A stretch of DNA of 64,000 bases from Nocardioides sp. JS614 (GCF_000015265.1 NC_008699.1:62001-126000), one strand, 5' to 3'; numbered from the stretch's first letter, positions 1 to 8,936 are shown. Notes: a model not told the origin generated them from the letters alone. Translations and numbers: made by a program.

Positions 1-74
1 AGATCGGGGAGGTCGAACTGGTCGTCAACGGCTTCCCCTGCCAGCGAACGGACGTGCTCAGCACCCTCAGCCAT
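1..74 (-). CDS. 5' end of an unidentified protein, running off the left edge
   Basis: On the minus strand an ATG at 72-74 opens a frame that stays open to the edge. Only about 24 residues are visible, beginning MAEGAEHVRSLAGEAVDDQF. A purine-rich GAGGTAG lies just upstream of the ATG and could serve as a ribosome binding site. The family cannot be told from this fragment. The acidic, alanine-rich N-terminus is normal for an actinobacterial cytoplasmic protein. Confidence 0.4.
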   Translation of the reverse strand, partial: MAEGAEHVRSLAGEAVDDQFDLPD

Positions 75-420
75 GACTACCTCATAGGTCGCGCGGATAT
101 GACGGCGATTCCATGTCAACTTTCGCTCAAACGCCAGAGATTCGGCGGTCGACATGCCACAACGCACGGCAAAGGTCGCGCGAAATCACCGCGAAGTCCG
201 CCAGCAATGCCGAACTTGCTCGCGCGGAATGGGCGTGTCGCCGGGAATCGTCGGACGTCCCTGCTTCCATGAGGAGTGCGGGTCGAGCCCACGAACGCAT
301 CGCGGGCGCCTGGTCGGCTAACCAGACGCCCGCGGCACGCGAGGTGATGCATGCGGTGTAGCTCCTGCATCTCATCACCGGACGAGCCAGACCCACAAGA
401 TGAGAGAGCAGGAGAACAAG
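75..420. other. Intergenic stretch with no recognised gene
   Basis: About 345 bases separate the left-edge gene from the DUF2188 gene. Open frames exist on both strands, but none has a convincing ribosome binding site or recognisable protein motif. No hairpin with a T-tract was seen. It presumably holds the promoters of the two divergent neighbours, but I could not identify them. Confidence 0.4.
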
Positions 421-666
421 ATGAGCAATGACAACCGCCGGCACGTCGTGCCGAACCCGGACGGCGGGTGGGACGTCCGCGCCCCGGACGCGCAGCGCTC
501 CAGCGCGCACACCGACACCCAGGCCGACGCCATCAGCCGAGCCCGAGACATCGTCGGCAACGCCGGTGGTGGGGAGGTCGTCATTCACGGACGCGATGGC
601 CGCATCCGCGACTCCGACACCGTCACGCCCGGCAACGACCCCAACCCGCCGCGCGACAGGAAGTGA
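421..666 (+). CDS. DUF2188 family small protein
   Basis: An 81-residue protein that matches the DUF2188 pattern end to end: HVVPNPDGGWDVRAPDA, then a DTQADAISRARDIV helix, then GGEVVIHGRDGRIRDSDTV. The family is small, soluble and of unknown function. The ATG at 421 is chosen because AGGAG lies 8 bases upstream; an in-frame ATG at 400 would add seven residues that the family does not have. The C-terminal tail is rich in Asn, Pro and Asp. It converges on the GH32 gene with an 81-bp gap and is probably not part of the fructan locus. Confidence 0.75.
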   Translation: MSNDNRRHVVPNPDGGWDVRAPDAQRSSAHTDTQADAISRARDIVGNAGGGEVVIHGRDGRIRDSDTVTPGNDPNPPRDRK

Positions 667-747
667 GGCGGAGCCATGCAGTGCCTGCCTCGAGCTCAAG
701 CAGAAGACAGGTAGCGGCGTCGGATACGGCGGGACCCCGCGATTCAA

Positions 748-1995
748 CTAGTCGATAGCAAGCCTCCAGGCCGAGCACGCCTCGGCTGGTCCGTCCCACC
801 GGGTGGCCGGGGCTATGGGTCCTCCGAGTAGCCCGCCGGCGCAGGAGACCTCGAGAACGGGACCGTCGACGACGACTCGGACGGGGCCGCCTGGCCAGGG
901 CATCGACTGAGCGTCGACGCCAGGACGCTCGAGGTGGATCCTGCCCTCAGTTGCGCGCAGGGTGGCGCTCTTTCCGAGGTCCGAGGCCAGCACGAGCTCG
1001 GCCTGGCTGGCGGTCGGGTCCCACTCCAGGTCGTAGGCGCGGGCGTCGGCACCCGCCGCCAACGCGTCGCCGCGCGCCTCGGCGAGCGCGGCGTGAGGCT
1101 CGGCGACGAGCCGGTCATCGCGGACGGTCAAGGAATAGGGCAGGCTCAGGCAGCTCGCCCAGCCGTCGTCTGCATCGCTCACGCCGCGCATCCAGAACAT
1201 CAGACACGGAAGCTCGTCCTCATCGAGGAAGTAGGACGGGGCGTAGTAGGAGTCACCGAAGCTGAGTTGACCCCATTCGGTCGGCATCAGCTTTCCCGCG
1301 CTGTAGGAGTCGCGGTCGCCAAGGGCGTAGCCGGCATAGTGCAGCACGTCGTTGTCCCAGACGGAGCTCACCATCACCCAGTGGTCGTCGACCTCGAAGA
1401 CCTGGGGGCATTCCCAGAGCGCTCCCATCCACACCGGGTCCTTCTCTTTCGTGGACCTCTGGAGGGCGATGCCCTCATAGATCCAGGACGACAGGTCCGG
1501 CGAGGTGTAGGTGAGGGCGAGCGCGTCACCCTCCCGCGTCGCCGCGCCGATGAACATGCGCCAGCCCGCCGCGTCGCGAACGACGAAGGGATCGCGGAAT
1601 GCGATCAGATCGAGCTCGTCGGGAGGGGTGACGACGATGTCACCCTTGCTCCAGATCTCCCACGAGTCGTCGGCCGGGGTGGCGAGGCGGACGCGACCCA
1701 AGCCGAGGTCCGGTTGGGCGACCGAGGTGTAGAGGATGGTGGCGTCCTGGCCCGTCAGAGCGAGGCTTCCCGTCCAGATGCCGTCGTCCCCGTCTCCAGG
1801 GGCGATCGCCACCCGGTGCCGCGTCCACGTGAGGAGGTTCGAGCTCGTGGCGTGGCCCCAATGGCAGTTGGGCGCCCACACCATGCTCTCGGGGACGTAC
1901 TGGTGGAACAGGTGATACCGGCCGCGGTGGAAGGTCAGGCCGTGGGGGTCATTGATCCAGCCGGCGTCTGCAGTGAAGTGGACCAGGGGCCGCAT
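748..1995 (-). CDS. Glycoside hydrolase family 32 (beta-fructosidase)
   Basis: A 415-residue GH32 protein without a signal peptide, so predicted cytoplasmic. The N-terminal five-bladed propeller carries all three family motifs: WINDPHG at about residues 13-19 (its Asp is the family nucleophile; the usual second Asn is His here), AFRDPFV in the middle, and WECPQVF, whose Glu is the acid/base. A C-terminal beta-sandwich follows from about residue 300. GH32 enzymes cleave beta-fructofuranosyl bonds in sucrose, inulobiose and fructans. The ATG overlaps the stop codon of the upstream GH172 gene (TGATG), so the two are translationally coupled. Likely role: hydrolysis of imported or reopened fructan disaccharides to fructose. 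The exact substrate is inferred. Confidence 0.93.
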   Translation of the reverse strand: MRPLVHFTADAGWINDPHGLTFHRGRYHLFHQYVPESMVWAPNCHWGHATSSNLLTWTRHRVAIAPGDGDDGIWTGSLALTGQDATILYTSVAQPDLGLGRVRLATPADDSWEIWSKGDIVVTPPDELDLIAFRDPFVVRDAAGWRMFIGAATREGDALALTYTSPDLSSWIYEGIALQRSTKEKDPVWMGALWECPQVFEVDDHWVMVSSVWDNDVLHYAGYALGDRDSYSAGKLMPTEWGQLSFGDSYYAPSYFLDEDELPCLMFWMRGVSDADDGWASCLSLPYSLTVRDDRLVAEPHAALAEARGDALAAGADARAYDLEWDPTASQAELVLASDLGKSATLRATEGRIHLERPGVDAQSMPWPGGPVRVVVDGPVLEVSCAGGLLGGPIAPATRWDGPAEACSAWRLAID

Positions 1996-3353
1996 CAGTT
2001 GCCCTCGCGTTCCGCGTCGTAGGAACGCCGGATGGCCCGCGCCTGGTCCACGTTGCCGCGTTCCCAGTCGTCCACCTCGCCTCGGCGCTCCTCGCGCAAG
2101 GCGTCCCGTGCCTCTACGAAGCGACGCATCCGCTCGTCGGCCCGCTCGCGAGCGGTGCGCTGTTCGTCGCTAAGTTCGGGCAGCGGAGCCTCGATCACGC
2201 GGTTCACCGGTCGCAGGGGCAGCCGGTCGTCGACGTCCGGCACCTCGAGCACGGGCGACGGGAGGGTCTGGTACCAGTACGCGGTCGACGACCAGTCATC
2301 GGAGAGATGGTTGCCGTGCCCGTGCTCGAAGGTGACCTTGATGCGCTTCTCGAACCGGATGGGGTCGACCATGTGGAACCGGTAGCTGTGGTGGAACCCG
2401 GGCACGTCTTCCTCGTGGACGATCGTGCCGTTGAACTGGTAGGCGTTGCGCTGCATGCCCCACGCGTGGCCGAAGTAGTCCTCCATGCCGGTGCCGTGCA
2501 GGCTGGGCGGCCACGTGTCGTCGTCGATGAAGATCATGTCGTCGCCTTCGCCCCACCAGGACCCCTGGAAGTGCCGGACCGCGAGGGTGCAACCGACGTA
2601 GTGGCCACGGCCCTCGGTCTCGAGCGCGACGTAGTTGTCGGCACCGGTCAGGTTCGGGATCGTGGTCTCGATGCTGTTGGTCTGCAGGTCAGGCCCCCAG
2701 CCGACGTTTGGGAGGGCACGCCGCCAGTGCGCGTGGAAGTACACCGTGTCCTCCGGCAGGGCCGTGGGGGACAGTTCGTAGTCGATGTAGAAGTACTGGA
2801 GGTACGGGATGTCGTTCTGGTTCTCGACCACTACGCGAGCCCGCTTCGCGAACGGCATGCGGAAGTAGGAGTTGAACGCAGCGCTGCCCCCGAAGGTGTG
2901 GAGCTCGGGCTCCTTGGCCGAGACCGAGAGCGGCAGTGAGTCGTAGCTGCCGGACAGCGAGTTCATCAACCCGAAGAAGTCCCCCAGTGGGGCGATGACG
3001 CTGGGCGTCTCCTGGTCGTCCCAGTAGATCTTGAACAGGATCTTCCGGTAGTAGTCCGGGTCGACGACCTCCCAGTTCACCCCGAGCGCGTTGTGAATCT
3101 CGAGCATGGGAACCCCCACGCCCGCGGGGTCGATCTGGCTCGGCCCGGGTTGGATCCGGCAGGACTGGGTCATCCAGATGTGCGTGATGAAGCCCGGCCC
3201 CTCGAGGTCGGCAAGCGTGCGCTCCTCGCCTGGCATGACGATCCAGTTGTCCCGGTTGCGTCCCGTCTGGTCGAAGCTGGAAGCGCGGGCCGTGCGCCCG
3301 GGGCGGGCCAAGGTCAGCTCGCCCAGGAGGCCGCCGCGGAAGTCAGTACTCAT
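1995..3353 (-). CDS. GH172 (DUF2961) family protein, candidate difructose dianhydride I hydrolase
   Basis: A 452-residue DUF2961 protein, now CAZy family GH172. The founding characterised member is a Bifidobacterium dentium alpha-D-fructofuranosidase that interconverts inulobiose and difructose dianhydride I; other members act on D-arabinofuranosides. Visible family blocks are GPGFITHIWMT near the N-terminus and a glutamate-rich core GEGDDMIFIDDD...HGTGMEDYFG, whose two Glu residues are candidate catalytic residues. There is no signal peptide. The start at 3353 (MSTDFRGG) has AAAGGACG upstream; the frame stays open further upstream but without a ribosome site. It lies beside GH32, opposite a LacI gene, and in a locus with GH91. 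That context strongly favours dianhydride hydrolysis over arabinan degradation, but this is inference. Confidence 0.88.
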   Translation of the reverse strand: MSTDFRGGLLGELTLARPGRTARASSFDQTGRNRDNWIVMPGEERTLADLEGPGFITHIWMTQSCRIQPGPSQIDPAGVGVPMLEIHNALGVNWEVVDPDYYRKILFKIYWDDQETPSVIAPLGDFFGLMNSLSGSYDSLPLSVSAKEPELHTFGGSAAFNSYFRMPFAKRARVVVENQNDIPYLQYFYIDYELSPTALPEDTVYFHAHWRRALPNVGWGPDLQTNSIETTIPNLTGADNYVALETEGRGHYVGCTLAVRHFQGSWWGEGDDMIFIDDDTWPPSLHGTGMEDYFGHAWGMQRNAYQFNGTIVHEEDVPGFHHSYRFHMVDPIRFEKRIKVTFEHGHGNHLSDDWSSTAYWYQTLPSPVLEVPDVDDRLPLRPVNRVIEAPLPELSDEQRTARERADERMRRFVEARDALREERRGEVDDWERGNVDQARAIRRSYDAEREGN

Positions 3354-3390
3354 GATCGTCCTTTCAAGTGCCCACGGGGCACGGTTGCCG

Positions 3391-3405
3391 TCGAAACGTT
3401 TGCGC
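3391..3405 (-). promoter_or_regulatory. LacI-type operator upstream of GH172
   Basis: TCGAAACGTTTGCGC, the exact reverse complement of the 15-mer in front of the transporter (4610-4624) and at the GH91 promoter (15722-15736). The core AAACGTTT is palindromic with a central CG, the hallmark of LacI/GalR-family operators. The divergently transcribed LacI gene is the obvious binder. Confidence 0.75.
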
Positions 3406-3413
3406 GCTTGACC

Positions 3414-3443
3414 ATCGTAGAACTCGACCGATGCCGTGCGCAA
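3414..3443 (-). promoter_or_regulatory. Predicted promoter of the GH172-GH32 operon
   Basis: Reading leftward, a -35-like TTGCGC (3438-3443) and a -10-like TACGAT (3414-3419) are separated by 18 bases. The AAACGTTT operator follows 12 bases after the -10 box, where a bound repressor would block initiation or clearance. The spacing resembles that of the transporter promoter. Confidence 0.55.
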
Positions 3444-3510
3444 CGGCGGGCCAACCCGCTATGTTGAACAGCAGGAAGACGACGCAAGGGCCAACTGGCG
3501 GGCGACGTAC

Positions 3511-3518
3511 AAACGTTT
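3511..3518 (+). promoter_or_regulatory. LacI-type operator in the leader of the lacI gene
   Basis: AAACGTTT in the context ACAAACGTTTGAA, 13 bases upstream of the repressor ATG at 3532. It matches the core of the other operators and suggests autoregulation. A TATGTT at 3460-3465 may be the -10 box of this gene, but no good -35 box was seen. Confidence 0.55.
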
Positions 3519-3531
3519 GAATGGAGCCTTT

Positions 3532-4548
3532 ATGGCCACGATCGTGGAGGTTGCGCGGCTGGCGGGTGTGTCGACGTCGACCGTCTCTCACGTCCTGAAC
3601 GGCACGCGGAATGTCGAGCCGAAGACGCGCAAGAAGGTCGTCGAGGCGATCGAGAAGACCGGCTACCGACAGGACGCTGTCGCGCGCGCCATGCGCCGTT
3701 CGCGGACCGACAGCATCGGCCTGGTCGTCTCCGATGCCGGGGAGCCGGCCTTCGCGGACATGGTCCACGGGGTGGAGCACGCGGCCGCCGCGCGCGGGCT
3801 CACGCTCCTCCTTGCGAACTCTGCTGAAGATCCGGAGCGCGAGACTCGCGCGGTCCGAACGCTCCTCCAGCGGCGGGTCGACGGGTTGATCGTGGCGCGT
3901 TGCCCGCGCTCGTCGAGTGAGGTGGAGGGCCAGATGTCGCACGCGACGCCGCCTGTCGTGCTGCTCGACCGCGTCTTCGATAGAGCCCCCTGCGATCAGG
4001 TCGGTGCCGACAACCGCGAGAGCATGCGACGCCTGGCTGAGCACCTGCTCGGCCGCGGCCACCGCCGGTTGGTGGTCGTGGCTGGTGACACGCGTGTCCC
4101 GACCCTCACCGAGCGCCTCGCTGGCTTCAGGGACGCGATTGCGGCGAGGTCTGATGTCGACGCAGCCATCTTGGAGGGGGCGGAGGCGGAGCCGCTTAAG
4201 GCAGGCCTCGTTGAGTCCATCGCTGCCGGTGGCCGAACGTGCGTCATCACGGCCAGCAGTCCCCTGGCCGTGATGGCCCTGCAGTCGCTGCGCGACCTGC
4301 ACCTGGCCGTCCCAGAAGACATCGCATTCGCGACGTTCGACGGTTTCCATCACTCGGATCTGTTCCGGCCCTCGATCACGACCGTGCGCCAGCCTGCTTT
4401 CGACATGGGGGTTGCCGCCGTCGGGCTCCTGCTGGAGCGGCTCGAGTCGCCCGACGCCAGCCCGCGGATTACCCGACTGCAGCAACGTCTCGAGCTGCGG
4501 TCGTCGAGCGAGGACTACGTCTTCGCTGCTCTCGGCGCAGGGAACTAG
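3532..4548 (+). CDS. LacI/GalR-family transcriptional repressor of the fructan locus
   Basis: A 338-residue LacI-family regulator. Residues 1-50 form the classic headpiece (TIVEVARLAGVSTSTVSHVLNG, then a hinge helix with KTGYRQDAVARAMR). The rest is a periplasmic-binding-protein-like sensor domain starting at DSIGLVVSDAGEPAF and ending with the STTVRQP-type segment (ITTVRQPAFDMG). The start at 3532 gives the standard family N-terminus. Divergent from GH172 and upstream of the sugar transporter, it should bind the AAACGTTT operators and release them on an inulin-derived sugar. The inducer (inulobiose, a dianhydride or fructose) cannot be read from the sequence. Confidence 0.93.
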   Translation: MATIVEVARLAGVSTSTVSHVLNGTRNVEPKTRKKVVEAIEKTGYRQDAVARAMRRSRTDSIGLVVSDAGEPAFADMVHGVEHAAAARGLTLLLANSAEDPERETRAVRTLLQRRVDGLIVARCPRSSSEVEGQMSHATPPVVLLDRVFDRAPCDQVGADNRESMRRLAEHLLGRGHRRLVVVAGDTRVPTLTERLAGFRDAIAARSDVDAAILEGAEAEPLKAGLVESIAAGGRTCVITASSPLAVMALQSLRDLHLAVPEDIAFATFDGFHHSDLFRPSITTVRQPAFDMGVAAVGLLLERLESPDASPRITRLQQRLELRSSSEDYVFAALGAGN

Positions 4549-4566
4549 CTGGTCCGGTGGAACCGC

Positions 4567-4595
4567 TTGACACATGTGACGGCCGACATTACGTT
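4567..4595 (+). promoter_or_regulatory. Promoter of the sugar ABC transporter operon
   Basis: A near-consensus promoter: TTGACA at 4567-4572, a 17-base spacer, and TACGTT at 4590-4595. Two operator-like sequences follow immediately: an imperfect AAACGATT at 4601-4608 and AAACGTTT at 4614-4621. This is a textbook repressed promoter. Confidence 0.75.
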
Positions 4596-4609
4596 GGGCG
4601 AAACGATTC

Positions 4610-4624
4610 GCGCAAACGTTTCGA
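4610..4624 (+). promoter_or_regulatory. LacI-type operator at the transporter promoter
   Basis: GCGCAAACGTTTCGA, identical to the GH91 operator and to the reverse complement of the GH172 operator. It begins 15 bases after the -10 box. A second, weaker half (CGAAACGATTCG, 4599-4610) abuts it and may bind a second dimer. Confidence 0.75.
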
Positions 4625-4675
4625 TATCTCGGTGATCTAGTCCCACTTCACTCCGCCTCTCCTGAAGGAAACGCC

Positions 4676-5995
4676 ATGATTGGTCGACACCTCGTCAGTC
4701 GGCGCCGGCGCCGGATCGCCGCCGCGGCGCTGGCAGTCTCGTCGCTCCTCGCCCTCGCGGCATGCAGCAGCGCGAGCGACTCCAACAACGCGGACGGCAA
4801 GACGACGATCACGTTGTCCATGCAGAACCCCGACGTGAAGACGGCCGACCCAGCTACGTGGGCCATCGTCGAGGCGTTCGAGAAGGCCAATCCCGACATC
4901 AAGGTCGAGGTCAGTGGCCAGGCCGTAGCCGAGCACCTCCAGAGCCTCTCCATCGCCGCGCAGAGTGACACGCTCCCGGACGTGTTCTGGGTGTACAAGG
5001 CGACCGCCGAAGACATGCTCGAGGCCGGCAAGCTGATGGACCTCAAACCGACCTTGGACGAGCTGGGGATCACGGAGAACCTGCCGGAGAGCACCGTCGC
5101 GAACTTCACGGCCGGCGACCAGATCTACGGCGTTCCCTACCAGGGGCTCCTCACCGGTCTGTGGGTCAACAAGAAGATCCTGGCCGACAACGGGCTCGAG
5201 ATGCCGAGCACATTCGACGACCTCGTCAACGTCGCTCAGGAGCTGAGTAGCAAGGACGTCGTCACCATCTCTAACGGCGCGAACCAGTCGTCGTTCAGCG
5301 TCTGGTCCTTCCTGGTCTGGCTGGACCGGTTCGGTTTCGAGGACAAGATCAGCGGCATGCTCGATGGATCGGAGAGCTACGACAACCCTGACTTCGTGCG
5401 TATGTACAAGCACATCGCCGAACTCCGCGACGCCGGTGCTTTCGCCTCCAACGTCTCCACGCAGACCTACCAGCAGGCTGTGGACCAGTTCCTCCAGGGC
5501 AAGGCCGCGATGCTCGACGCCGGGGTCTGGGCATCGAGCGCCATCCAGGACTCCCCTGTGGCAGCGGACACGGTGTTCTGGAACGGCGCCACCTTCGACG
5601 ACGGTGTCGGTGATCAGAACATCGTCATGAACGTGGCATCCGCGCCGCTCGTCGTGGACCACAAGGTCGCAGATGACCAGGACAAGCTCGACGCAGTCAA
5701 GGCGTTCCTGGACTTCTACTACGGTGACGAGGCGCAGCAACTCCTCGTTGACAACGGCCAGCCGCCTGTGACGAACTACGAGCCGCAGATCGACGCCACC
5801 AAGCAGAGTGTGCTGAAGTCGGCCTTGGATGTCGCCACCGACCCGTCTCTGAGCAGCCCGCAGTCTCAGCCCGACCTGCTGGTGTCGACGGCCGTGGCGA
5901 GCGCGATGTACGACAGCATCTACGGCGTGATCCAGAACCAGCTCTCCCCCGAGGAGGCCGTGGCGCTGGTGCAGAAGGCGCTCGACGCCGAGTGA
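4676..5995 (+). CDS. ABC transporter extracellular sugar-binding lipoprotein (family 1)
   Basis: A 439-residue solute-binding protein. A basic N-terminus (RRRRRIAA region), hydrophobic core and lipobox LAAC near residue 30 mark it as a lipoprotein anchored outside the membrane. The mature part has the MalE/UgpB-like pattern: ITLSMQNPDVKTADPATWAIVEAF, DVFWVYKATAEDM and a GAMLDAGVW-like block (AAMLDAGVWA). GAAGGAA precedes the ATG by about 6 bases. It is the first gene of the LacI-controlled operon, followed by two permeases. No ATPase gene is present here, so it must share a distant MsiK-type ATPase, as is common in actinobacteria. The likely ligand is a difructose dianhydride or short inulin oligosaccharide. 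Confidence 0.92.
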   Translation: MIGRHLVSRRRRRIAAAALAVSSLLALAACSSASDSNNADGKTTITLSMQNPDVKTADPATWAIVEAFEKANPDIKVEVSGQAVAEHLQSLSIAAQSDTLPDVFWVYKATAEDMLEAGKLMDLKPTLDELGITENLPESTVANFTAGDQIYGVPYQGLLTGLWVNKKILADNGLEMPSTFDDLVNVAQELSSKDVVTISNGANQSSFSVWSFLVWLDRFGFEDKISGMLDGSESYDNPDFVRMYKHIAELRDAGAFASNVSTQTYQQAVDQFLQGKAAMLDAGVWASSAIQDSPVAADTVFWNGATFDDGVGDQNIVMNVASAPLVVDHKVADDQDKLDAVKAFLDFYYGDEAQQLLVDNGQPPVTNYEPQIDATKQSVLKSALDVATDPSLSSPQSQPDLLVSTAVASAMYDSIYGVIQNQLSPEEAVALVQKALDAE

Positions 5996-5999
5996 TGAC

Positions 6000-6035
6000 G
6001 GGGCGCGCCCGCTGACCGCATGGCGGGCGCGCCCC
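6000..6035 (+). terminator. Intercistronic hairpin after the binding-protein gene
   Basis: A perfect 13-bp inverted repeat, GGGGCGCGCCCGC (6000-6012) and its complement (6023-6035), with a 10-base loop and no T-tract. It begins 4 bases after the binding-protein stop. Such hairpins often stabilise or partly terminate the upstream message, giving more binding protein than permease. Confidence 0.65.
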
Positions 6036-6115
6036 ACCCCCCGCGATCCTCAACCTTTCAACACTCGCCCGGACCACGCGGGCCTCGACGCCTACCAGAT
6101 GGGACGACCTGAACG

Positions 6116-6985
6116 ATGATCTGGATCAGCTCCCGCTGGAAGATCGCGTTGATGCTCGCGCCGGCGCTCATCCTCTTCACCGCGTTCTTCGTCTACCCCG
6201 TGGGCTACGCGATCGCCTACAGCTTCACTGACTCGGCCGGCTTCGGAGCCGCGAAGTTCGTCGGTCTCGACAACTACCTGGCGCTGAAGGACGACCCGTT
6301 CTTCTGGCAGTCCATGCGGAACACCATCGCCATCCTCGTGGTCAGCGTCGCGCTCCTCATCCCGGCATCCTTCGGACTCGCACTCCTCCTCCGCCGGCGC
6401 ATCAGAGGTGGCGGTGCGTTGCGCGCCCTGGTATTCGGGCCAGCGATCATCGCGCCGATCCTGGTCGGCCTGATCTGGGTCTTCATCCTCGACCCGAAGA
6501 TCGGGCTGCTCAACCGTGCTCTCGAGCCGCTGGGCGTCGAGCCCATTCAGTGGATCGGCGGGAACACCCTGACCCCCTACGCGATCTCCTTGGTCTTCAT
6601 CTGGAGCAGCGTCGGCTTCGCGATGACGATCTTCTACGCCGGGCTGCAACTATTGCCCGGGGATGTCATGGAGGCTGCCCAGCTCGATGGGGCGGGCTCC
6701 TGGCAGCAGCTGCGGTTCGTGACGATCCCGATGATGAGAGAGACCTTCGCCATCGTGGCCATCTTGTTGATCACGAACGTCTTCAAGATCTTTGAGCTGG
6801 TCTACATGCTCACCGGCGGCGGTCCGGTGCACCGGTCGGAGACGCTGGTGAGCTACATGTACTTCGTCACCTTTACCAACCAGCGCTACGGATCCGGGAT
6901 GGCGATCGCCGTCGTGATCTTCGTGCTTGGGGCGCTCACGTCCCTGGCCTACCTCGCGGCCGCGCGGCGACGGAGCCTCGCATGA
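6116..6985 (+). CDS. Sugar ABC transporter permease (MalF type)
   Basis: A 289-residue inner-membrane permease with about six predicted transmembrane segments: the first around residues 10-30 (IALMLAPALILFTAFFVYPV) and the last near the C-terminus (MAIAVVIFVLGALTSLAYL). The EAA loop, which contacts the ATPase, is visible as VMEAAQLDGAGSWQQLRFVTIPMM. It forms a heterodimeric channel with the next gene, 78 bp downstream. The 120-bp gap before it holds the hairpin. Confidence 0.93.
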   Translation: MIWISSRWKIALMLAPALILFTAFFVYPVGYAIAYSFTDSAGFGAAKFVGLDNYLALKDDPFFWQSMRNTIAILVVSVALLIPASFGLALLLRRRIRGGGALRALVFGPAIIAPILVGLIWVFILDPKIGLLNRALEPLGVEPIQWIGGNTLTPYAISLVFIWSSVGFAMTIFYAGLQLLPGDVMEAAQLDGAGSWQQLRFVTIPMMRETFAIVAILLITNVFKIFELVYMLTGGGPVHRSETLVSYMYFVTFTNQRYGSGMAIAVVIFVLGALTSLAYLAAARRRSLA

Positions 6986-7063
6986 GTTCACGGCCGCGGA
7001 CACCGCCCCGGCGGACCGCCAGCAGACGCCCGTCCGACACCCACCGATGCAGCGAGCAGCCCC

Positions 7064-7957
7064 ATGACGACACTGACTGACACCGAACGCTACCGACGCA
7101 GCCCTGCAGTACCCCATGGCGGCGACCGGCCGCGACGCACCGGGCTGGCCATCACGGGCGTGGCTGCCTACCTGATCACCTTCACCATCGTCCTGCCGAT
7201 CCTGTGGATCGCCCTGCTGTCATTCCAGCCCAGCGACACGATCCTCTCCGACCCGTTCTCGCTCAACAATCTGACCTTCGAGAACTACCGGAACGCAATT
7301 GCCAACCTCCCGTTGGCGCAGATGTACAAGAACACCATCATCGTCGCGCTCGCGTCCGTCACGCTTGGCGCCGTCGTGTCCTTCATGGCTTCGTTCGCGC
7401 TCACCCGAATGGTCTTCCGCCATAGGCGAGCCCAAGACTCCGTCCGGTTCTACCTGCTCGCGGGACTCGCCGTACCGGTCTACGTGCTGCTCTTCCCGAT
7501 CTACCGGCTCGATCTCGCGCTGGGGATCTTCGGGACCTACGCCGCCTTGATCCTCCCCTACATCGCGGTGTCCATCCCCTTCAACACTCTCCTCATGACC
7601 GGGTTCCTCCGGGACTTCCCGGCCGAGCTGGAGGAGGCCGCGATCATGGACGGTGCGGGGCTCCTCCGGATCTGCTGGTCGGTGGTGCTTCCGACGATGA
7701 GGCCCGTGATCGCCACGATCCTGATCTTCAACGTGGTCTACGTGTTCAACGAGTTTCCCTTCGTGTCGATCCTCATCAACGACCCCGACCTTGCGACGGT
7801 GTCGCTCGCCGTATCGAAGTTCCAGGGGCAGTACACCGTCGACTACGGCGGCATGATGGCAGCGGCCACGCTAGTGCTGCTTCCCCAGCTCGTCATTTAT
7901 GCCTTCTTCCAGCGCCACGTGATCGCGGGCCTCACGGCCGGTGCCGTCAAGGGCTGA
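7064..7957 (+). CDS. Sugar ABC transporter permease (MalG type)
   Basis: A 297-residue permease with a soluble basic N-terminus (about 30 residues) and six predicted transmembrane helices. The EAA motif is LEEAAIMDGAGLLRICWSVVLPTM. N-terminal features such as ITFTIVLPILWIALLSFQPSD are typical of MalG/CarQ-type proteins. It pairs with the preceding MalF-type permease. The kinase gene follows after 58 bp, so transport and phosphorylation appear co-transcribed. Confidence 0.93.
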   Translation: MTTLTDTERYRRSPAVPHGGDRPRRTGLAITGVAAYLITFTIVLPILWIALLSFQPSDTILSDPFSLNNLTFENYRNAIANLPLAQMYKNTIIVALASVTLGAVVSFMASFALTRMVFRHRRAQDSVRFYLLAGLAVPVYVLLFPIYRLDLALGIFGTYAALILPYIAVSIPFNTLLMTGFLRDFPAELEEAAIMDGAGLLRICWSVVLPTMRPVIATILIFNVVYVFNEFPFVSILINDPDLATVSLAVSKFQGQYTVDYGGMMAAATLVLLPQLVIYAFFQRHVIAGLTAGAVKG

Positions 7958-8015
7958 CGATGTCATCGATTGAGCGACCGGACGTCCTCGACGACGCCTC
8001 CGGTCGGGACCAGCA

Positions 8016-8936
8016 GTGAACAGCCCTGGCGTCCTCGTCATAGGCGAAGCCCTGATCGACATCGTCGAGGCGCCCTCCGGAGCGGTCGCCGAGGCGCCGG
8101 GCGGCTCGCCATTGAACGTCGCCGTCACCCTCGGTCGCCTCGGCGTCCCGGTCACTCTGGCGACGGCACTCGGTGATGACGAGCGAGCCGACCGCATCCA
8201 GGCCCACCTCGCCGATTCCGGCGTCGCTCTCGCCGCGGGGGCGCGTACGCTCGACCGGACCGCCTCCGCAAGAGCCCGGATGCAGAGCGACGGCTCGGCA
8301 CTCTACGACCTGGACGTCACGTGGGACCCGGCTACGCCCGACCCGGGCGGCGCCACCGCGATCCACGCCGGATCGATCGCCCTCTTCCAGGAGCCCGGCG
8401 CATCTCGCGTAGGCGACGTCCTCCGACGCGCGCCAGCCGGAGCGATGATCAGTCTGGACCCGAACATCCGACCCTCACTACTGCCGGGACGGCGACGCGT
8501 CGTAGCCCAGTTCGAGCAACTCGCGGCGCTCGCTCACCTGGTCAAGCTGAGCGATGAGGACGCGGCCTGGCTGTACCCCGACCTCACCTGGCGTCAGGTC
8601 GCCCAGCATCTCCTTCGGCTCGGGCCCACGCTCGTCGTCGTGACTCGGGGCGGACAGGGAAGTCATCTAGCGGCCGCCGGGATCACGGTGGACCGTCCAG
8701 CCATTACCAGTGTTATCGCCGACACCATCGGGGCCGGTGACTCCTTCATGGGCGCTCTCATCCGGCAGGCGCTGGCCCTGGGAGTGATCGACAGGCTGGT
8801 TTCTCGCAGCGCCCTGGGGTCGCACGACCTGGTCACCCTCGGGGACGCGGCAGGACTGGTCGCCGCCGTCACCGTCAGTCGAGTGGGCGCCGACCCGCCC
8901 TGGGACTGGGAGATCGACGCGGCGCTGACGGAGTGA
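8016..8936 (+). CDS. PfkB-family carbohydrate kinase, probable fructokinase
   Basis: A 306-residue ribokinase-fold sugar kinase. The N-terminal signature GGSPLNVAVTLGRLG and the C-terminal signature DTIGAGDSFMGALI, whose Asp is the catalytic base, are both intact. An anion-hole GAGD is included. A GTG start at 8016 gives the expected MNSPGVLVIGEALIDIVE opening; GGGACCAG lies upstream. As the last gene of the LacI-regulated operon it would phosphorylate the fructose released by GH32 (and possibly GH172). Specificity for fructose over other sugars is inferred from context. Confidence 0.88.
   Translation: MNSPGVLVIGEALIDIVEAPSGAVAEAPGGSPLNVAVTLGRLGVPVTLATALGDDERADRIQAHLADSGVALAAGARTLDRTASARARMQSDGSALYDLDVTWDPATPDPGGATAIHAGSIALFQEPGASRVGDVLRRAPAGAMISLDPNIRPSLLPGRRRVVAQFEQLAALAHLVKLSDEDAAWLYPDLTWRQVAQHLLRLGPTLVVVTRGGQGSHLAAAGITVDRPAITSVIADTIGAGDSFMGALIRQALALGVIDRLVSRSALGSHDLVTLGDAAGLVAAVTVSRVGADPPWDWEIDAALTE

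Noticed and set aside
4637..6037. Long antisense open frame opposite the sugar-binding protein
   Set aside because: It shows no domain and mirrors the high third-position GC of the real gene.
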